Positions 44,278-52,750 are shown, numbered from the stretch's first letter. The stretch: 64,000 bases of DNA from Bradyrhizobium sp. WBAH42 (GCF_024585265.1 NZ_CP036533.1:3853001-3917000); one strand, 5' to 3'. Notes: a model not told the origin generated them from the letters alone. Numbers and translations: made by a program.

Positions 44278-45393
44278 ATGCGCGTCGGGGTGCCGAAGGA
44301 GATCAAGGTGCAGGAATATCGCGTCGGGCTCACCCCAGGGGCGGTCCGCGAATATGTCGCCGCCGGGCACCAGGTAATGGTCGAGAGCGGCGCCGGCAGC
44401 GGCATCGGTGCGTCCGACGAGGTGTACCGGCGGGCTGGGGCGTCCATTGCCGAGACGGCTCGCGAGATCTTTGCAAAGTCCGACATGATCGTGAAGGTGA
44501 AGGAGCCGCAGAAGAGCGAATGGGCTCAGCTTCGCGAAGGCCAGATCCTTTTTACCTATCTTCATCTTGCGCCGGATCCCGAGCAGGCCAAGGGCCTGCT
44601 TGCTTCCGGCTGCACCGCAATCGCCTATGAAACCGTCACGGACGCGAGTGGTCACCTCCCGCTGCTCGCCCCGATGAGCGAAGTCGCCGGCCGCCTCGCC
44701 ATCGAGGCCGCCGGCGCCGCCCTCAAGCGCTCGGCCGGCGGCCGCGGTCTGCTGCTGGGCGGCGTGCCCGGCGTGCAGCCGGCTCGCGTCGTCGTCCTCG
44801 GCGGCGGCGTGGTCGGAATGCAGGCGGCGCGCATGGCGGCCGGCTTAGGTGCCGAAGTCACCGTGATCGACCGCTCGATTCCGCGCCTGCGCGAACTGGA
44901 CGATCTCTTCGTCGGACGCGTGCGCACCCGCTTCTCCACCATCGAGGCGGTCGAGGACGAGGTGTTCGCCGCCGACGTCGTCATCGGCGCAGTGCTGGTG
45001 CCCGGCGCCAGCGCGCCGAAGCTCGTCACGCGCGCGATGCTGAAATCGATGCGGCCGGGAGCCGTGCTGGTCGACGTCGCGATCGACCAGGGCGGCTGCT
45101 TCGAGACCTCGCACCCGACCACGCACGCGGAGCCGACCTACGAGGTCGACGGCGTCGTGCACTATTGCGTCGCCAACATGCCGGGAGCGGTGCCGGTGAC
45201 CTCGAGCCAGGCCCTGAACAACGCGACGCTGCCGTTCGGCCTGATGCTCGCGAACAAGGGCTTTGCGGCGGTCCTGGAGAATCCGCATCTGCGCAACGGG
45301 CTCAACGTGCATCGCGGCCGGGTGACGAACAAGGCGGTGGCGGAGAGTCTGGGGCTGGAGTTTGCGCCAGTAGAGAGCGGGCTGGCGGCTTAG
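44278..45393 (+). CDS. ald: Alanine dehydrogenase
   Basis: 371-aa NAD-dependent enzyme interconverting alanine with pyruvate and ammonia. It begins MRVGVPKEIKVQEYRVGLTP. Catalytic Lys75 (IVKVKEP) and His96 (TYLHLAP) are present. The Rossmann motif is VVVLGGGVVGMQAARMAAG, and NMPGAVPVTSSQALNNATLP is the Ald signature. ATG 44278 follows GGAGAG; the TTG at 44260 is less likely. Controlled in all likelihood by the adjacent Lrp-type regulator. Confidence 0.96.
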   Translation: MRVGVPKEIKVQEYRVGLTPGAVREYVAAGHQVMVESGAGSGIGASDEVYRRAGASIAETAREIFAKSDMIVKVKEPQKSEWAQLREGQILFTYLHLAPDPEQAKGLLASGCTAIAYETVTDASGHLPLLAPMSEVAGRLAIEAAGAALKRSAGGRGLLLGGVPGVQPARVVVLGGGVVGMQAARMAAGLGAEVTVIDRSIPRLRELDDLFVGRVRTRFSTIEAVEDEVFAADVVIGAVLVPGASAPKLVTRAMLKSMRPGAVLVDVAIDQGGCFETSHPTTHAEPTYEVDGVVHYCVANMPGAVPVTSSQALNNATLPFGLMLANKGFAAVLENPHLRNGLNVHRGRVTNKAVAESLGLEFAPVESGLAA

Positions 45394-45656
45394 CGAAATG
45401 GGCTACCGCCAATGCGGTGCCATCAATCGACTGGAAGATGGCGCTGCCGCCTTGCCCCGGGCCGGGAATCCCGGCGCGGGAAGGGCGTTGTGACTGGAGT
45501 GGCGGTATCCAAATCGGCGAGAAGAAGAAAACTATTGCCGCGGTCCTGTCAGGAGGAAGGAGTTTCCCCTTACGAGGGCAAAAACGCCAATCGCTTCCAT
45601 TGCTGTTTGGAGCCGAAACGACGACATTTGCGCCAGAAATTGGTGGATCGGCAGCC

Positions 45657-45875
45657 ATGGAACGCACTGGATTTGAGCCCTTCGGCGAGCAACTGGTGTC
45701 CGCAACGGACACACAGCCGAAGTCGCGTGCGTCGAAGCTCCTGCTGCGGGCCGGCACCACCCTGTTCTGGTCGCTGGTCGCCGGCATCGTGCTGGCCCGT
45801 GCCGCCTTCTTCGAGCCGGGCATCTATGACGGCTTCAGCCGCGTCGCCTCGCTGGCCAAGAACCTGATCTTCTGA
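45657..45875 (+). CDS. Small single-span membrane protein, 72 aa
   Basis: Starts MERTGFEPFGEQLVSATDTQ, has a single hydrophobic helix (TTLFWSLVAGIVLARAAFF), and ends SRVASLAKNLIF. Well-formed end 111 bp before yeiH. I recall similar short proteins next to yeiH-like genes in Bradyrhizobium (memory only). It could be a transporter accessory peptide. The longer frame upstream (to 45165) overlaps ald and is not coding. Confidence 0.6.
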   Translation: MERTGFEPFGEQLVSATDTQPKSRASKLLLRAGTTLFWSLVAGIVLARAAFFEPGIYDGFSRVASLAKNLIF

Positions 45876-45918
45876 GGCCGTTTATTCCGGGCTGAGGACA
45901 GAACTTCTCTCGGCCCTG

Positions 45919-45947
45919 ATATGTCGAAAACATATTTCCCAATTGGG
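45919..45947. promoter_or_regulatory. Two palindromes before the yeiH-like gene
   Basis: ATATGT-CGAAA-ACATAT (45919-45935) is followed after two bases by the perfect palindrome CCCAATTGGG (45938-45947). Both lie 40-70 bp before the GTG start. Operator function is inferred. Confidence 0.45.
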
Positions 45948-45986
45948 TCGCGCTGCGTATAAATCTTTCTCCTTCGGGAGAGATTT

Positions 45987-47045
45987 GTGTCGCAGAATCA
46001 AGCATCCAGCCCGGCCGATTCCAAGCCGGCCACCGCCGCGAGCCGTATTGCGGCGCTGATCCCGGGCATTCTCCTCTGTATCGCCGTGGCCGGTGTGTCG
46101 GCCCTGCTCGAGCGGGCCGAACTGGGCGTGTTCGAGCATCCCTATGTCGAGGCGCTGGTCATGGCGATCCTGCTCGGCATGGCGGTGCGCAGCTTCTGGA
46201 AGCCGGCCCCGCGCTGGCAGGCGGGTATCGCCTTCAGCGCCAAGCAGCTGCTCGAGGTCGCGGTCATGCTGCTCGGGGCCTCCATCAGCTTCGCTGCGAT
46301 CGCGGCTTCCGGCATTGCGCTGCTCGCCTCCATTGCCGCGGTCGTCGTGGTCGCGCTCTGCGTCTCCTTCGGCCTCAGCCGGCTGCTCGGCCTGTCGACG
46401 CGGCTGTCGATCCTGATCGCCTGCGGCAACTCGATCTGCGGCAATTCCGCCATCGCCGCGGTGGCTCCCATCATCGGCGCAAGCAACGACGAGATTGCAT
46501 CCTCGATCTCCTTCACGGCGATCCTTGGCGTGATGATGGTGCTGGGCCTGCCGCTGCTGATCCCGCTGCTGCAATTGTCCGCAACGCAGTACGGCATCCT
46601 CGCCGGGCTCACCGTCTACGCGGTGCCGCAGGTGCTTGCCGCCACGGTGCCGGCAGGCCTCGTCTCGACCCAGATCGGCACGCTGGTGAAGCTGATGCGC
46701 GTCCTGATGCTCGGGCCGGTCGTTGTCGGCCTGTCGCTGGTCGCCTCGCGCTGGCAGAGCGATGCCCGGAAGACCAGCGTCGGCTTCTTCCGCCTGGTCC
46801 CCTGGTTCATCCTCGGCTTCCTTGCGCTTGCGACCCTGCGCTCGCTGGAGATCGTGCCGGCCACGGTGGTCGGCCCCGTGACGAAGATCACCGGCTTTCT
46901 CACGGTGGTCTCGATGGCAGCCCTCGGCCTTGGCGTCGACGTGCGCGTGCTCGCCAATGTCGGCGGCCGGGTGACGGCCGCCGTGACGCTGTCGCTGATG
47001 CTGCTGCTGGGGATCAGCATCGCACTGGTGCACTGGTTCAAATGA
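45987..47045 (+). CDS. yeiH: YeiH family putative sulfate exporter
   Basis: 352-aa membrane protein with about ten hydrophobic segments. The family signature is the Asn/Ser-rich loop CGNSICGNSAIAAVAPIIGA (about residues 150-170), preceded by EVAVMLLGASISF. The GTG start at 45987 follows GGGAGAG. YeiH/UPF0324 proteins are annotated as putative sulfate exporters, which rests on limited experimental evidence. It is convergent with the ABC importer operon across a palindromic repeat. Confidence 0.88.
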   Translation: MSQNQASSPADSKPATAASRIAALIPGILLCIAVAGVSALLERAELGVFEHPYVEALVMAILLGMAVRSFWKPAPRWQAGIAFSAKQLLEVAVMLLGASISFAAIAASGIALLASIAAVVVVALCVSFGLSRLLGLSTRLSILIACGNSICGNSAIAAVAPIIGASNDEIASSISFTAILGVMMVLGLPLLIPLLQLSATQYGILAGLTVYAVPQVLAATVPAGLVSTQIGTLVKLMRVLMLGPVVVGLSLVASRWQSDARKTSVGFFRLVPWFILGFLALATLRSLEIVPATVVGPVTKITGFLTVVSMAALGLGVDVRVLANVGGRVTAAVTLSLMLLLGISIALVHWFK

Positions 47046-47053
47046 TCATGGCA

Positions 47054-47141
47054 TAGGGTGGGCAGAGGCGCGTAAGCGCCGTGCCCACCAGTTCTATAAC
47101 AGACGGAGAATGGTGGGCACGCTTTCGCTTTGCCCACCCTA
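47054..47141. repeat. Intergenic palindromic element of the GTAGGGTGGGCA family, copy 2
   Basis: TAGGGTGGGCA (47054-47064) pairs with TGCCCACCCTA (47131-47141), and GTGCCCACCA with TGGTGGGCAC inside. Same structure as 5410-5508. It lies between two convergent genes and may terminate both. Confidence 0.85.
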
Positions 47142-47169
47142 CGAGACCGTCAATGCTGCGAGCGGGAAG

Positions 47170-48042
47170 CTAAATCACGTCCGCCAGCGAATGGCCCTGC
47201 AGCTCGATGTTCAGCCCCTGCATGCCCATGTCGTTGATCTCGCCGCCCATCGCCTTCAGGCTCTCTTCGCGAATCAGCGACATCAGCCCGCGGCGGAGCG
47301 CCAAAAACTCCGACGACATCATCATCGATTGCTGACGCGGCCGCTCCAGCGGAATCGGGATCTCCGCCTTGATCGAACCGGGCCGCGCGGTCATGCAGTA
47401 CACGCGGTCGGAGAGGAAGATCGCCTCGTCGATGTCGTGGGTGACGAACAAGACCGAGATCTTCAACCGCTGCCACATGTTGGTAAGGATCTGCTGCATG
47501 ATGACGCGCGTCTGCGCATCGAGGGCGCCGAACGGCTCATCCAGCAGCAGCACCTTCGGTCCCGTAGCCAGCGCGCGGACGATGCCGACGCGCTGCTTCA
47601 TGCCGCCGGAGAGCTTTTCCGGATAGTGCTTTTCGAACGCCTCCAGACCCGCGAGCCCCAAGAGCGTGCGCGCCGCCCGCTCGCGCTGCGATCGCGGCAT
47701 GCCGCGCATCTTCAGCCCGAACTCGACGTTCTCCCGCACCGTCTTCCAGGGAAACAGTGAATATTGCTGGAACACCATGCCGCGCTCGGCGCTAGGGCCG
47801 TTCACGCGCTCGCCGTCGACCGTCACGATGCCGGTAGTCGGCTTGAGGAAGCCGGCGACGGCGTTGAGAAGCGTCGATTTTCCACAACCGGAAGGACCGA
47901 CGATCGAGACGAACTCGCCCGGCTTCACATGGATCTGCGTGTCAGTCACGGCCTGGACCGCTCCCTCGATCGTCTCGTAGGCGAGGGAGAAGTTTTTGAC
48001 CTCAATGTGGCCCTTCGGCGGACTCGCAACTAATTCGCTCAT
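47170..48042 (-). CDS. ABC importer ATPase (nitrate/sulfonate/taurine type)
   Basis: 290 aa. Walker A GPSGCGKST (about residues 50-58), Q-loop in FQQYSLFPW, signature LSGGMKQRV, Walker B VLLLDEPFGALD and the H-loop histidine in VTHDID. A C-terminal extension of about 40 residues follows. ATG 48042 overlaps the permease stop. This subfamily (SsuB/TauB/NrtD) powers uptake of nitrate, sulfonates, taurine or pyrimidine precursors. Confidence 0.92.
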   Translation of the reverse strand: MSELVASPPKGHIEVKNFSLAYETIEGAVQAVTDTQIHVKPGEFVSIVGPSGCGKSTLLNAVAGFLKPTTGIVTVDGERVNGPSAERGMVFQQYSLFPWKTVRENVEFGLKMRGMPRSQRERAARTLLGLAGLEAFEKHYPEKLSGGMKQRVGIVRALATGPKVLLLDEPFGALDAQTRVIMQQILTNMWQRLKISVLFVTHDIDEAIFLSDRVYCMTARPGSIKAEIPIPLERPRQQSMMMSSEFLALRRGLMSLIREESLKAMGGEINDMGMQGLNIELQGHSLADVI

Positions 48043-48950
48043 GTCGATCTCCACGGCATTACCAGCTTCCCTGCACCCCGGATCAGCAGGCTCGATCCGA
48101 GCCCGAGTACCCCGATCGCGATCATGCCGAGGGCGATGTCGGCGTACTGGACCAGCGAATAGGCCTCCCACGTGAAATAGCCTATGCCGTATTGGCCCGA
48201 GATCATCTCGGCGGCGATCAGCGAGACCCAGGCGACGCCCATGCCGACGGTGAGGCCGGTGAAGATGTGAGGCAGCGATGCCGGAAAATACACCTCGCGG
48301 AAGATCGAGCGCTCGCGCGCGCCGAGGCATTGCGCGGCGCGCACCAGCACGGGGTCGACCAGCGTCATGCCGTGCAACGTGTTGACCAGGATCGGGAAGA
48401 ACGAGCCGAGGAAGGTAATGAAGACGATGCTCTGCTCGTTGGTCGGCCACAGCATGATCGCCATCGGCACCCAGGCGATCGCCGGAATCGGCCGCAGCAC
48501 CTCCGCGACCGGGAAGATTACCTCATGAACCAGCTTGAAGCGGCCCATGATGAGGCCGAGCGGCACGCCGATGATCGCCGCCAGCGAGAAGCCGATGAAG
48601 ATGCGCCGGCAGCTGAGCAGGATGTGCATCAGGAATTTGGGATCGTGGATCGCCTTGGTGAAGCTCGCATAAACCGCGAGCGGCGAGGGCACGTTGGTGA
48701 AGCGCACGAAGAACACGACGCGATAGGTCGTGAGCAGGTGCCAGACCAGCAGGAACGCGAACAGCGAAATCACGCCGATCGCCGCCGCGCGCAGACCTGA
48801 CCGATTGAGCCGGTACCAGCGCAAGGCGAGTGTGTCGAAGGACGGCGGCGTCGTAGGCGGGGTGATGGCAGCGGGCGAGGAGGCCGCCTCTGCAAGTGCT
48901 GTTGCCGGCATGCTGTCCTCGGGAGGTCTGACGAGGGCGGGACTGCTCAC
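48039..48950 (-). CDS. ABC importer permease (SsuC/TauC-like)
   Basis: 303 aa, about six transmembrane segments after a proline-rich cytoplasmic head (AAITPPTTPPSF). The coupling motif is VRAAQCLGARERSIFREVYFP. Start GTG 48950 overlaps the stop of the binding-protein gene (GTGA), and the end overlaps the ATPase gene, so all three are translationally coupled. Confidence 0.9.
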   Translation of the reverse strand: MSSPALVRPPEDSMPATALAEAASSPAAITPPTTPPSFDTLALRWYRLNRSGLRAAAIGVISLFAFLLVWHLLTTYRVVFFVRFTNVPSPLAVYASFTKAIHDPKFLMHILLSCRRIFIGFSLAAIIGVPLGLIMGRFKLVHEVIFPVAEVLRPIPAIAWVPMAIMLWPTNEQSIVFITFLGSFFPILVNTLHGMTLVDPVLVRAAQCLGARERSIFREVYFPASLPHIFTGLTVGMGVAWVSLIAAEMISGQYGIGYFTWEAYSLVQYADIALGMIAIGVLGLGSSLLIRGAGKLVMPWRST

Positions 48951-50365
48951 GTCTTGCCTCCGACTGCGGCCTTTAGGGCGTCGTCGAAGCCGAGCACCTT
49001 ACCGCTGATCTTGGCGGCATAGGCTTCGGCATCCTTCTTCAGCAGGAACGGGGCGAGTTCGCCATTGCCGACCGCAAAGAAGGCCTGATCGGCGAACAGC
49101 TTGATTCCGCGCGTGGTGTCGAAGACGTAGGCGACGTTGATCTTCTTGCCCTTGGCCTTGTAGTCGGCATAGGCACCGAGTGTGCAACTCGCGGACGAGA
49201 ACGGCAAGATACCGGCGTCATCGACCCAGACCTCGCCGGCCTTGCGGGGATCCGCGATCGGCTTCTTGCAGAAACCATCTTCACCTGAAATTTCATAGTT
49301 CTTGGTGCTCGCAAGCTGCGCATCATAGTCGAGCTTCATATCGGCATAGGCTTTGCGGATGTAGCTGTCGTCGACCCATTTCTTCGGATCGAACTCCTTC
49401 ATGCGGCCGAGATTCTGCAGCACTTTGACGTCGGTCGTGGCCGCATCGATCAGCGCCGGCTTGATGGTGGGATCAGTGGTCATGTTGCCGCTGGGGCCGA
49501 GGAAGATGTAGACGACTTCCTTGCTGATGCCGGTCCATTCCTGGATCTTTTCCGCGGCGAGCTTGGGATCGTCGCGCAGCCACTGATTGGCAGCGATCAG
49601 CGCCTTGAAGTAGGCGACGACGACCTCCGGATATTTTTGGGCGAAGTCGGTGCGAACCACGATGCCGTGGAAGGTCGGCAAGTTCGTCTCGACACCGTCG
49701 AAGATCTTTCGCGCGAAGCCGCGGAACGGCAGCAATTCCGCAAAGGGGACGAAATCGGCATGCCCGTCAATCTTCTTCTCCTGCAGATTGGTTGAGCCCA
49801 CTTCCGGGCTCTGGCTGACGAGCTGGAAGAAGTCAGATGCGTAGCCGCGATCCTGCATAGCCTTCAGCACCATGCCGTGCGCGGCGGAGCCGAAGGGAAC
49901 GCTGACCAACTTGCCCTTGAGATCGGCGAGGTCGTAATAGGGCGAGTCCTTGTGGACGACGAGGCCGTTGCCCGAGCCGGACAGGCTGTAGGCGGCGATG
50001 CCGATCAGGCGGCTCTTGCTCTCGGGGTTACTCTCGAAAGTGAAGCCGTTCACGATCAGCGGATAGTCGCCCATCATGCCGATCTGCAGCTTGTTCGCCA
50101 TCATCGCGTTGGTGACGGGCGGACCTGAGGTGAAGTTCTGCCACTCCAGCTCGAACTTGATGTTGGCGTATTTGCCGTCCTTCGGCAGGTATTTTTCCAG
50201 CAGATGCAACTGGCGGATGACGACCCCCGCGGTCACCGTGTTGGTTGTGGTGTCCTGGGTTCCGATGCCGAGCGTGACGGTTTCCGCGGCGGCCGGCTGC
50301 GCGGTGAGAAGCGCCAGCGACGTCACTGACATCGCGATCGAGAGCGTGGGAAGATGGCGGACCAT
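48947..50365 (-). CDS. ABC importer substrate-binding protein (NMT1/NrtA/SsuA-like)
   Basis: 472 aa, longer than SsuA or TauA (~320) and close to NrtA-like proteins (~440). Signal peptide MVRHLPTLSIAMSVTSLALL, cleavage after AAA near residue 27. The body begins ETVTLGIGTQDTTTNTVTAG, with MANKLQIGMMGDYPLIVNGF and FGSAAHGMVLKAMQDRG as ligand-lobe segments. The ATG at 50365 has GAGG at the right distance; another at 50371 is possible. The ligand is not deducible. The AACTAATCGACCG motif lies 82 bp upstream. Confidence 0.88.
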   Translation of the reverse strand: MVRHLPTLSIAMSVTSLALLTAQPAAAETVTLGIGTQDTTTNTVTAGVVIRQLHLLEKYLPKDGKYANIKFELEWQNFTSGPPVTNAMMANKLQIGMMGDYPLIVNGFTFESNPESKSRLIGIAAYSLSGSGNGLVVHKDSPYYDLADLKGKLVSVPFGSAAHGMVLKAMQDRGYASDFFQLVSQSPEVGSTNLQEKKIDGHADFVPFAELLPFRGFARKIFDGVETNLPTFHGIVVRTDFAQKYPEVVVAYFKALIAANQWLRDDPKLAAEKIQEWTGISKEVVYIFLGPSGNMTTDPTIKPALIDAATTDVKVLQNLGRMKEFDPKKWVDDSYIRKAYADMKLDYDAQLASTKNYEISGEDGFCKKPIADPRKAGEVWVDDAGILPFSSASCTLGAYADYKAKGKKINVAYVFDTTRGIKLFADQAFFAVGNGELAPFLLKKDAEAYAAKISGKVLGFDDALKAAVGGKT

Positions 50366-50447
50366 TCTCATCCTCTTTCGGTTGGATGTGCTGTGGTTGC
50401 CATGATTGGTTGAGGGCACCGGCAGGGCAAATCCGGAATGACGACAG

Positions 50448-50460
50448 CGGTCGATTAGTT
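50448..50460 (-). promoter_or_regulatory. Cluster motif AACTAATYG, site A (before the ABC operon)
   Basis: The minus strand reads AACTAATCGACCG, identical over 13 bases to site C at 51862-51874. It faces the importer operon. Confidence 0.6.
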
Positions 50461-50546
50461 GCCCGGAAAAGGTGATTGCATACTCCTTGAGCAGTTCTGC
50501 ACTATAAAGCCGCTTGCCTGTGCATCGGTCTTGGCTGCAAATTCTC

Positions 50547-51320
50547 CTAATCGGATGCGTGACCTCGCATCTCCTCCAGCACGTCGGTACGGCAGACGAC
50601 GATCTGCGACCGCTTGGTCAACACGATTCCCTTCTCTTGCATGCGCTTCAGGCTGATCGTGACCCATTGCCTGGTGGCGCCGACCATGTGGGCGATGTCG
50701 GCGTGAGTGAAGGCGGCGGCAATGACGGTGCCGTCAGCATCCTCGACGCCGTAAAGCTCAACGAGGTGCAACAACAGATGCGCGAGGCGTTGGGTGATCG
50801 AGCGCGTGCCCAGCATCTGCGCGAGCGCCGAATAGCACTTCCCCTTGAACGTGAGGCCCTCGATCAGGCCGATCGCGAGGTTCGGGATCTCCAAGGCAAG
50901 CGACCGCAACTCCTTTCCGGGCAAGTGCACGACGCTGCAATTGCTGGAGGCGACGCCGGACCATTGATGCACGGTGCCTTCGAACACTTCGGGGCCGCCC
51001 ACGAAATTGCCGACGTGCCAATAGGCGAGTGTGATCTCGCGCCCGAGTGGAGAGGTATAGAATACGCGGATGCGGCCGCTCTCGATCAGCCAGATGCCAT
51101 CATGCTTGCCACCTTGGCTAAACAGCGTCTGGCCGCGGTTGAGCACCTTGCGGCGGCCCTGCTTCAGCACCAACTCCCGCTCGCGCGGTGAGAGCTTGTC
51201 CATCAGCGGTGGTGGACCGCCGATCCATTGCTGGTTCTCGGTGAGCAGCAGGGAGGAACTGCCTGCAGGCCGGGCCGCCGGGGGGGCGGTCCCACGAACC
51301 ACATTTGCCGCCTGCAACAT
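50547..51320 (-). CDS. Crp/Fnr-family regulator of the redox/ABC cluster
   Basis: 257 aa. Beta-roll sensor domain (about residues 50-165; GRRKVLNRGQTLFSQGGKHD, IWLIESGRIRVFYTSPLGRE) and C-terminal winged helix (FTHADIAHMVGATRQWVTIS). No FNR-type cysteine cluster, so it probably senses a small molecule. The ATG at 51320 has GGAGG seven bases upstream. It sits between the DUF971 gene and the ABC operon on the same strand, and is the obvious candidate to bind the repeated AACTAATYG motif. Confidence 0.85.
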   Translation of the reverse strand: MLQAANVVRGTAPPAARPAGSSSLLLTENQQWIGGPPPLMDKLSPRERELVLKQGRRKVLNRGQTLFSQGGKHDGIWLIESGRIRVFYTSPLGREITLAYWHVGNFVGGPEVFEGTVHQWSGVASSNCSVVHLPGKELRSLALEIPNLAIGLIEGLTFKGKCYSALAQMLGTRSITQRLAHLLLHLVELYGVEDADGTVIAAAFTHADIAHMVGATRQWVTISLKRMQEKGIVLTKRSQIVVCRTDVLEEMRGHASD

Positions 51321-51396
51321 CGTCTGCCTCCGGAACGTTCAAATCGTTCTAAAGAGGAGCAATGTCTGTGCCAGATGGAGCGAGATTGACGCTCTT

Positions 51397-51436
51397 CGTC
51401 ATTCCGGGCTCGCCCTTCGGGCGCCCCGGAATGACG
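51397..51436. repeat. Short intergenic palindrome (GTCATTCCGGG family)
   Basis: CGTCATTCCGGG mirrors CCCGGAATGACG around a GC-rich nested hairpin. Typical rhizobial intergenic element. Lies between the DUF971 gene and the Crp/Fnr gene. Confidence 0.75.
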
Positions 51437-51448
51437 ACCGTCGATGGG

Positions 51449-51751
51449 TCACCGCCCCGCCAGACTGAGCAAATACGGCTTCGGATATATCCCCCGGCTG
51501 TGCCCGTCCGAAAACGAGATGTTCAGCCCATAGCCGAGATCGCCGATCCCGGTGATCGCAATCCCGGGAAATGCTTCCGGGAAGCGGCCGTCGAAACGGG
51601 CGCGGGTGCAGTGGGCGCATTTGCATGAGAGGCGGAGTTTCTCGGCGGGCACGCTGAGCGCGTCGTCCTGCGTGGTGCGGACGAGAAGCGCGGCGAGATC
51701 GGCGCTGGCTTCATAGTTGGCAACGGTCGGTGCCACCAAGGTCATGGTCAT
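51449..51751 (-). CDS. DUF971 (gamma-butyrobetaine hydroxylase N-domain-like) protein
   Basis: 100 aa. The cysteine motif LRLSCKCAHC with the following TRAR, and the C-terminal GIYPKPYLLSL, match the DUF971/GBBH N-terminal domain, a small zinc-binding fold also found near Fe-S maturation genes. ATG 51751 follows GGAGG. It is divergent from the ferredoxin-NADP reductase gene across 194 bp. A helper role in Fe-S assembly or delivery for the neighbouring redox proteins is a guess. Confidence 0.8.
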   Translation of the reverse strand: MTMTLVAPTVANYEASADLAALLVRTTQDDALSVPAEKLRLSCKCAHCTRARFDGRFPEAFPGIAITGIGDLGYGLNISFSDGHSRGIYPKPYLLSLAGR

Positions 51752-51799
51752 GACGAACCTCCGACTTCTATCTATGCCGGCACCGGCGCGGCGAATAGC

Positions 51800-51808
51800 A
51801 ACTAATTG
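51800..51808. promoter_or_regulatory. Cluster motif AACTAATYG, site B (before the DUF971 gene)
   Basis: AACTAATTG within GCAACTAATTGC, a partial palindrome. On the strand facing the DUF971 gene it reads AATTAGTTGCTATTCGC, resembling site D (AACTAATTGCTATCGC). Confidence 0.55.
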
Positions 51809-51861
51809 CCGGCGCCGGCATGACCGCGTGCCTGGTCTTCGATCACCACGCGCGAAATGTG

Positions 51862-51874
51862 AAACTAATCGACC
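51862..51874 (+). promoter_or_regulatory. Cluster motif AACTAATYG, site C (before the reductase gene)
   Basis: AACTAATCGACCG, enclosed by the inverted pair GTGAAA (51859-51864) and TTTCAC (51880-51885). It ends 71 bp before the reductase ATG. Confidence 0.6.
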
Positions 51875-51945
51875 GGGAATTTCACTTCTGAATTGCCGGG
51901 CCCCCCCTCTCTCCATGACCTTGTCGTCATCGACAAGGAGAGACC

Positions 51946-52719
51946 ATGAGTGCATTTCAGAAGGAAACGGTTTTGTCAGTCAGGCATTGGACCGACTCCC
52001 TGTTCAGCTTCACCGCGACGCGCGATCCCGGCTTTCGTTTCCAGAACGGCCAGTTCGCGATGATCGGACTGGAGGTCGAGGGCAAGCCGTTGATGCGGGC
52101 CTACAGCATGGCCAGCGCCAATCACGAGGAGGCGCTCGAGTTTTTCTCGATCAAGGTGCAGGATGGCCCGTTGACCTCGCGCCTGCAGAAGATCAGGGAG
52201 GGCGACATCATCCTGGTCGGCCGCAAAGCGACGGGCACGCTGATCACCGGCAATCTCATTCCGGGAAAGCGCCTGCTGCTGCTCTCGACCGGAACCGGCC
52301 TTGCCCCCTTCGCCAGCCTGATCAAGGACCCGGATGTCTATGAGAACTACGAGACCATCGTGCTCGCTCATGGCTGCCGGCAGGTCTCCGAACTCGCTTA
52401 CGGCGAGCATCTCGTCGAAGGTCTGCGCGATCACGAATTCTTCGGGCCACTGATCCGCGACAAGCTCGTCTACTATCCGACCGTCACCCGCGAGCCGTTC
52501 CGCAACCGCGGCCGCATCACCGACCTGATCGCCTCGAACCAGCTGTTCGACGATATCGGTCAGTCCGCCCTCGATATCGGGAGCGACCGCATCATGCTGT
52601 GCGGCAGCCCGGCGATGCTGGAGGAACTCCACGCGATGTTCTCCGCGCGCGGCTTCGTCGAGGGCAACCACAGCCAGCCCGGCCATTTCGTGATTGAAAA
52701 GGCTTTTGTCGAGCGCTGA
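51946..52719 (+). CDS. fpr: Ferredoxin-NADP reductase (bacterial subclass)
   Basis: 257-aa FAD protein moving electrons between NADPH and ferredoxin or flavodoxin. FAD motif RAYSMASANHEEALEF (about residues 50-65), NADP motif STGTGLAPFASLI (about 110-122) and the terminal FVIEKAFVER. The ATG at 51946 follows AAGGAGAG. First gene of the plus-strand half of the cluster, where it could supply electrons to the ferredoxin and flavoprotein downstream. Bacterial-type Fpr is normally a housekeeping gene; here its context suggests a dedicated copy. Confidence 0.92.
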   Translation: MSAFQKETVLSVRHWTDSLFSFTATRDPGFRFQNGQFAMIGLEVEGKPLMRAYSMASANHEEALEFFSIKVQDGPLTSRLQKIREGDIILVGRKATGTLITGNLIPGKRLLLLSTGTGLAPFASLIKDPDVYENYETIVLAHGCRQVSELAYGEHLVEGLRDHEFFGPLIRDKLVYYPTVTREPFRNRGRITDLIASNQLFDDIGQSALDIGSDRIMLCGSPAMLEELHAMFSARGFVEGNHSQPGHFVIEKAFVER

Positions 52720-52741
52720 GGCCAAATCGCTGTCCGGCGAC

Positions 52742-52750
52742 AACTAATTG
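52742..52750 (+). promoter_or_regulatory. Cluster motif AACTAATYG, site D (before the flavoprotein gene)
   Basis: AACTAATTG lies at the centre of a larger inverted repeat, GTCCGGCGA...TCGCTGGAC. It ends 70 bp before the flavoprotein ATG, nearly the same spacing as site C. Confidence 0.6.

Noticed and set aside
45165..45875. 236-codon frame reaching into ald
   Set aside because: Its first part overlaps the end of ald in another frame; only the last 72 codons look real.
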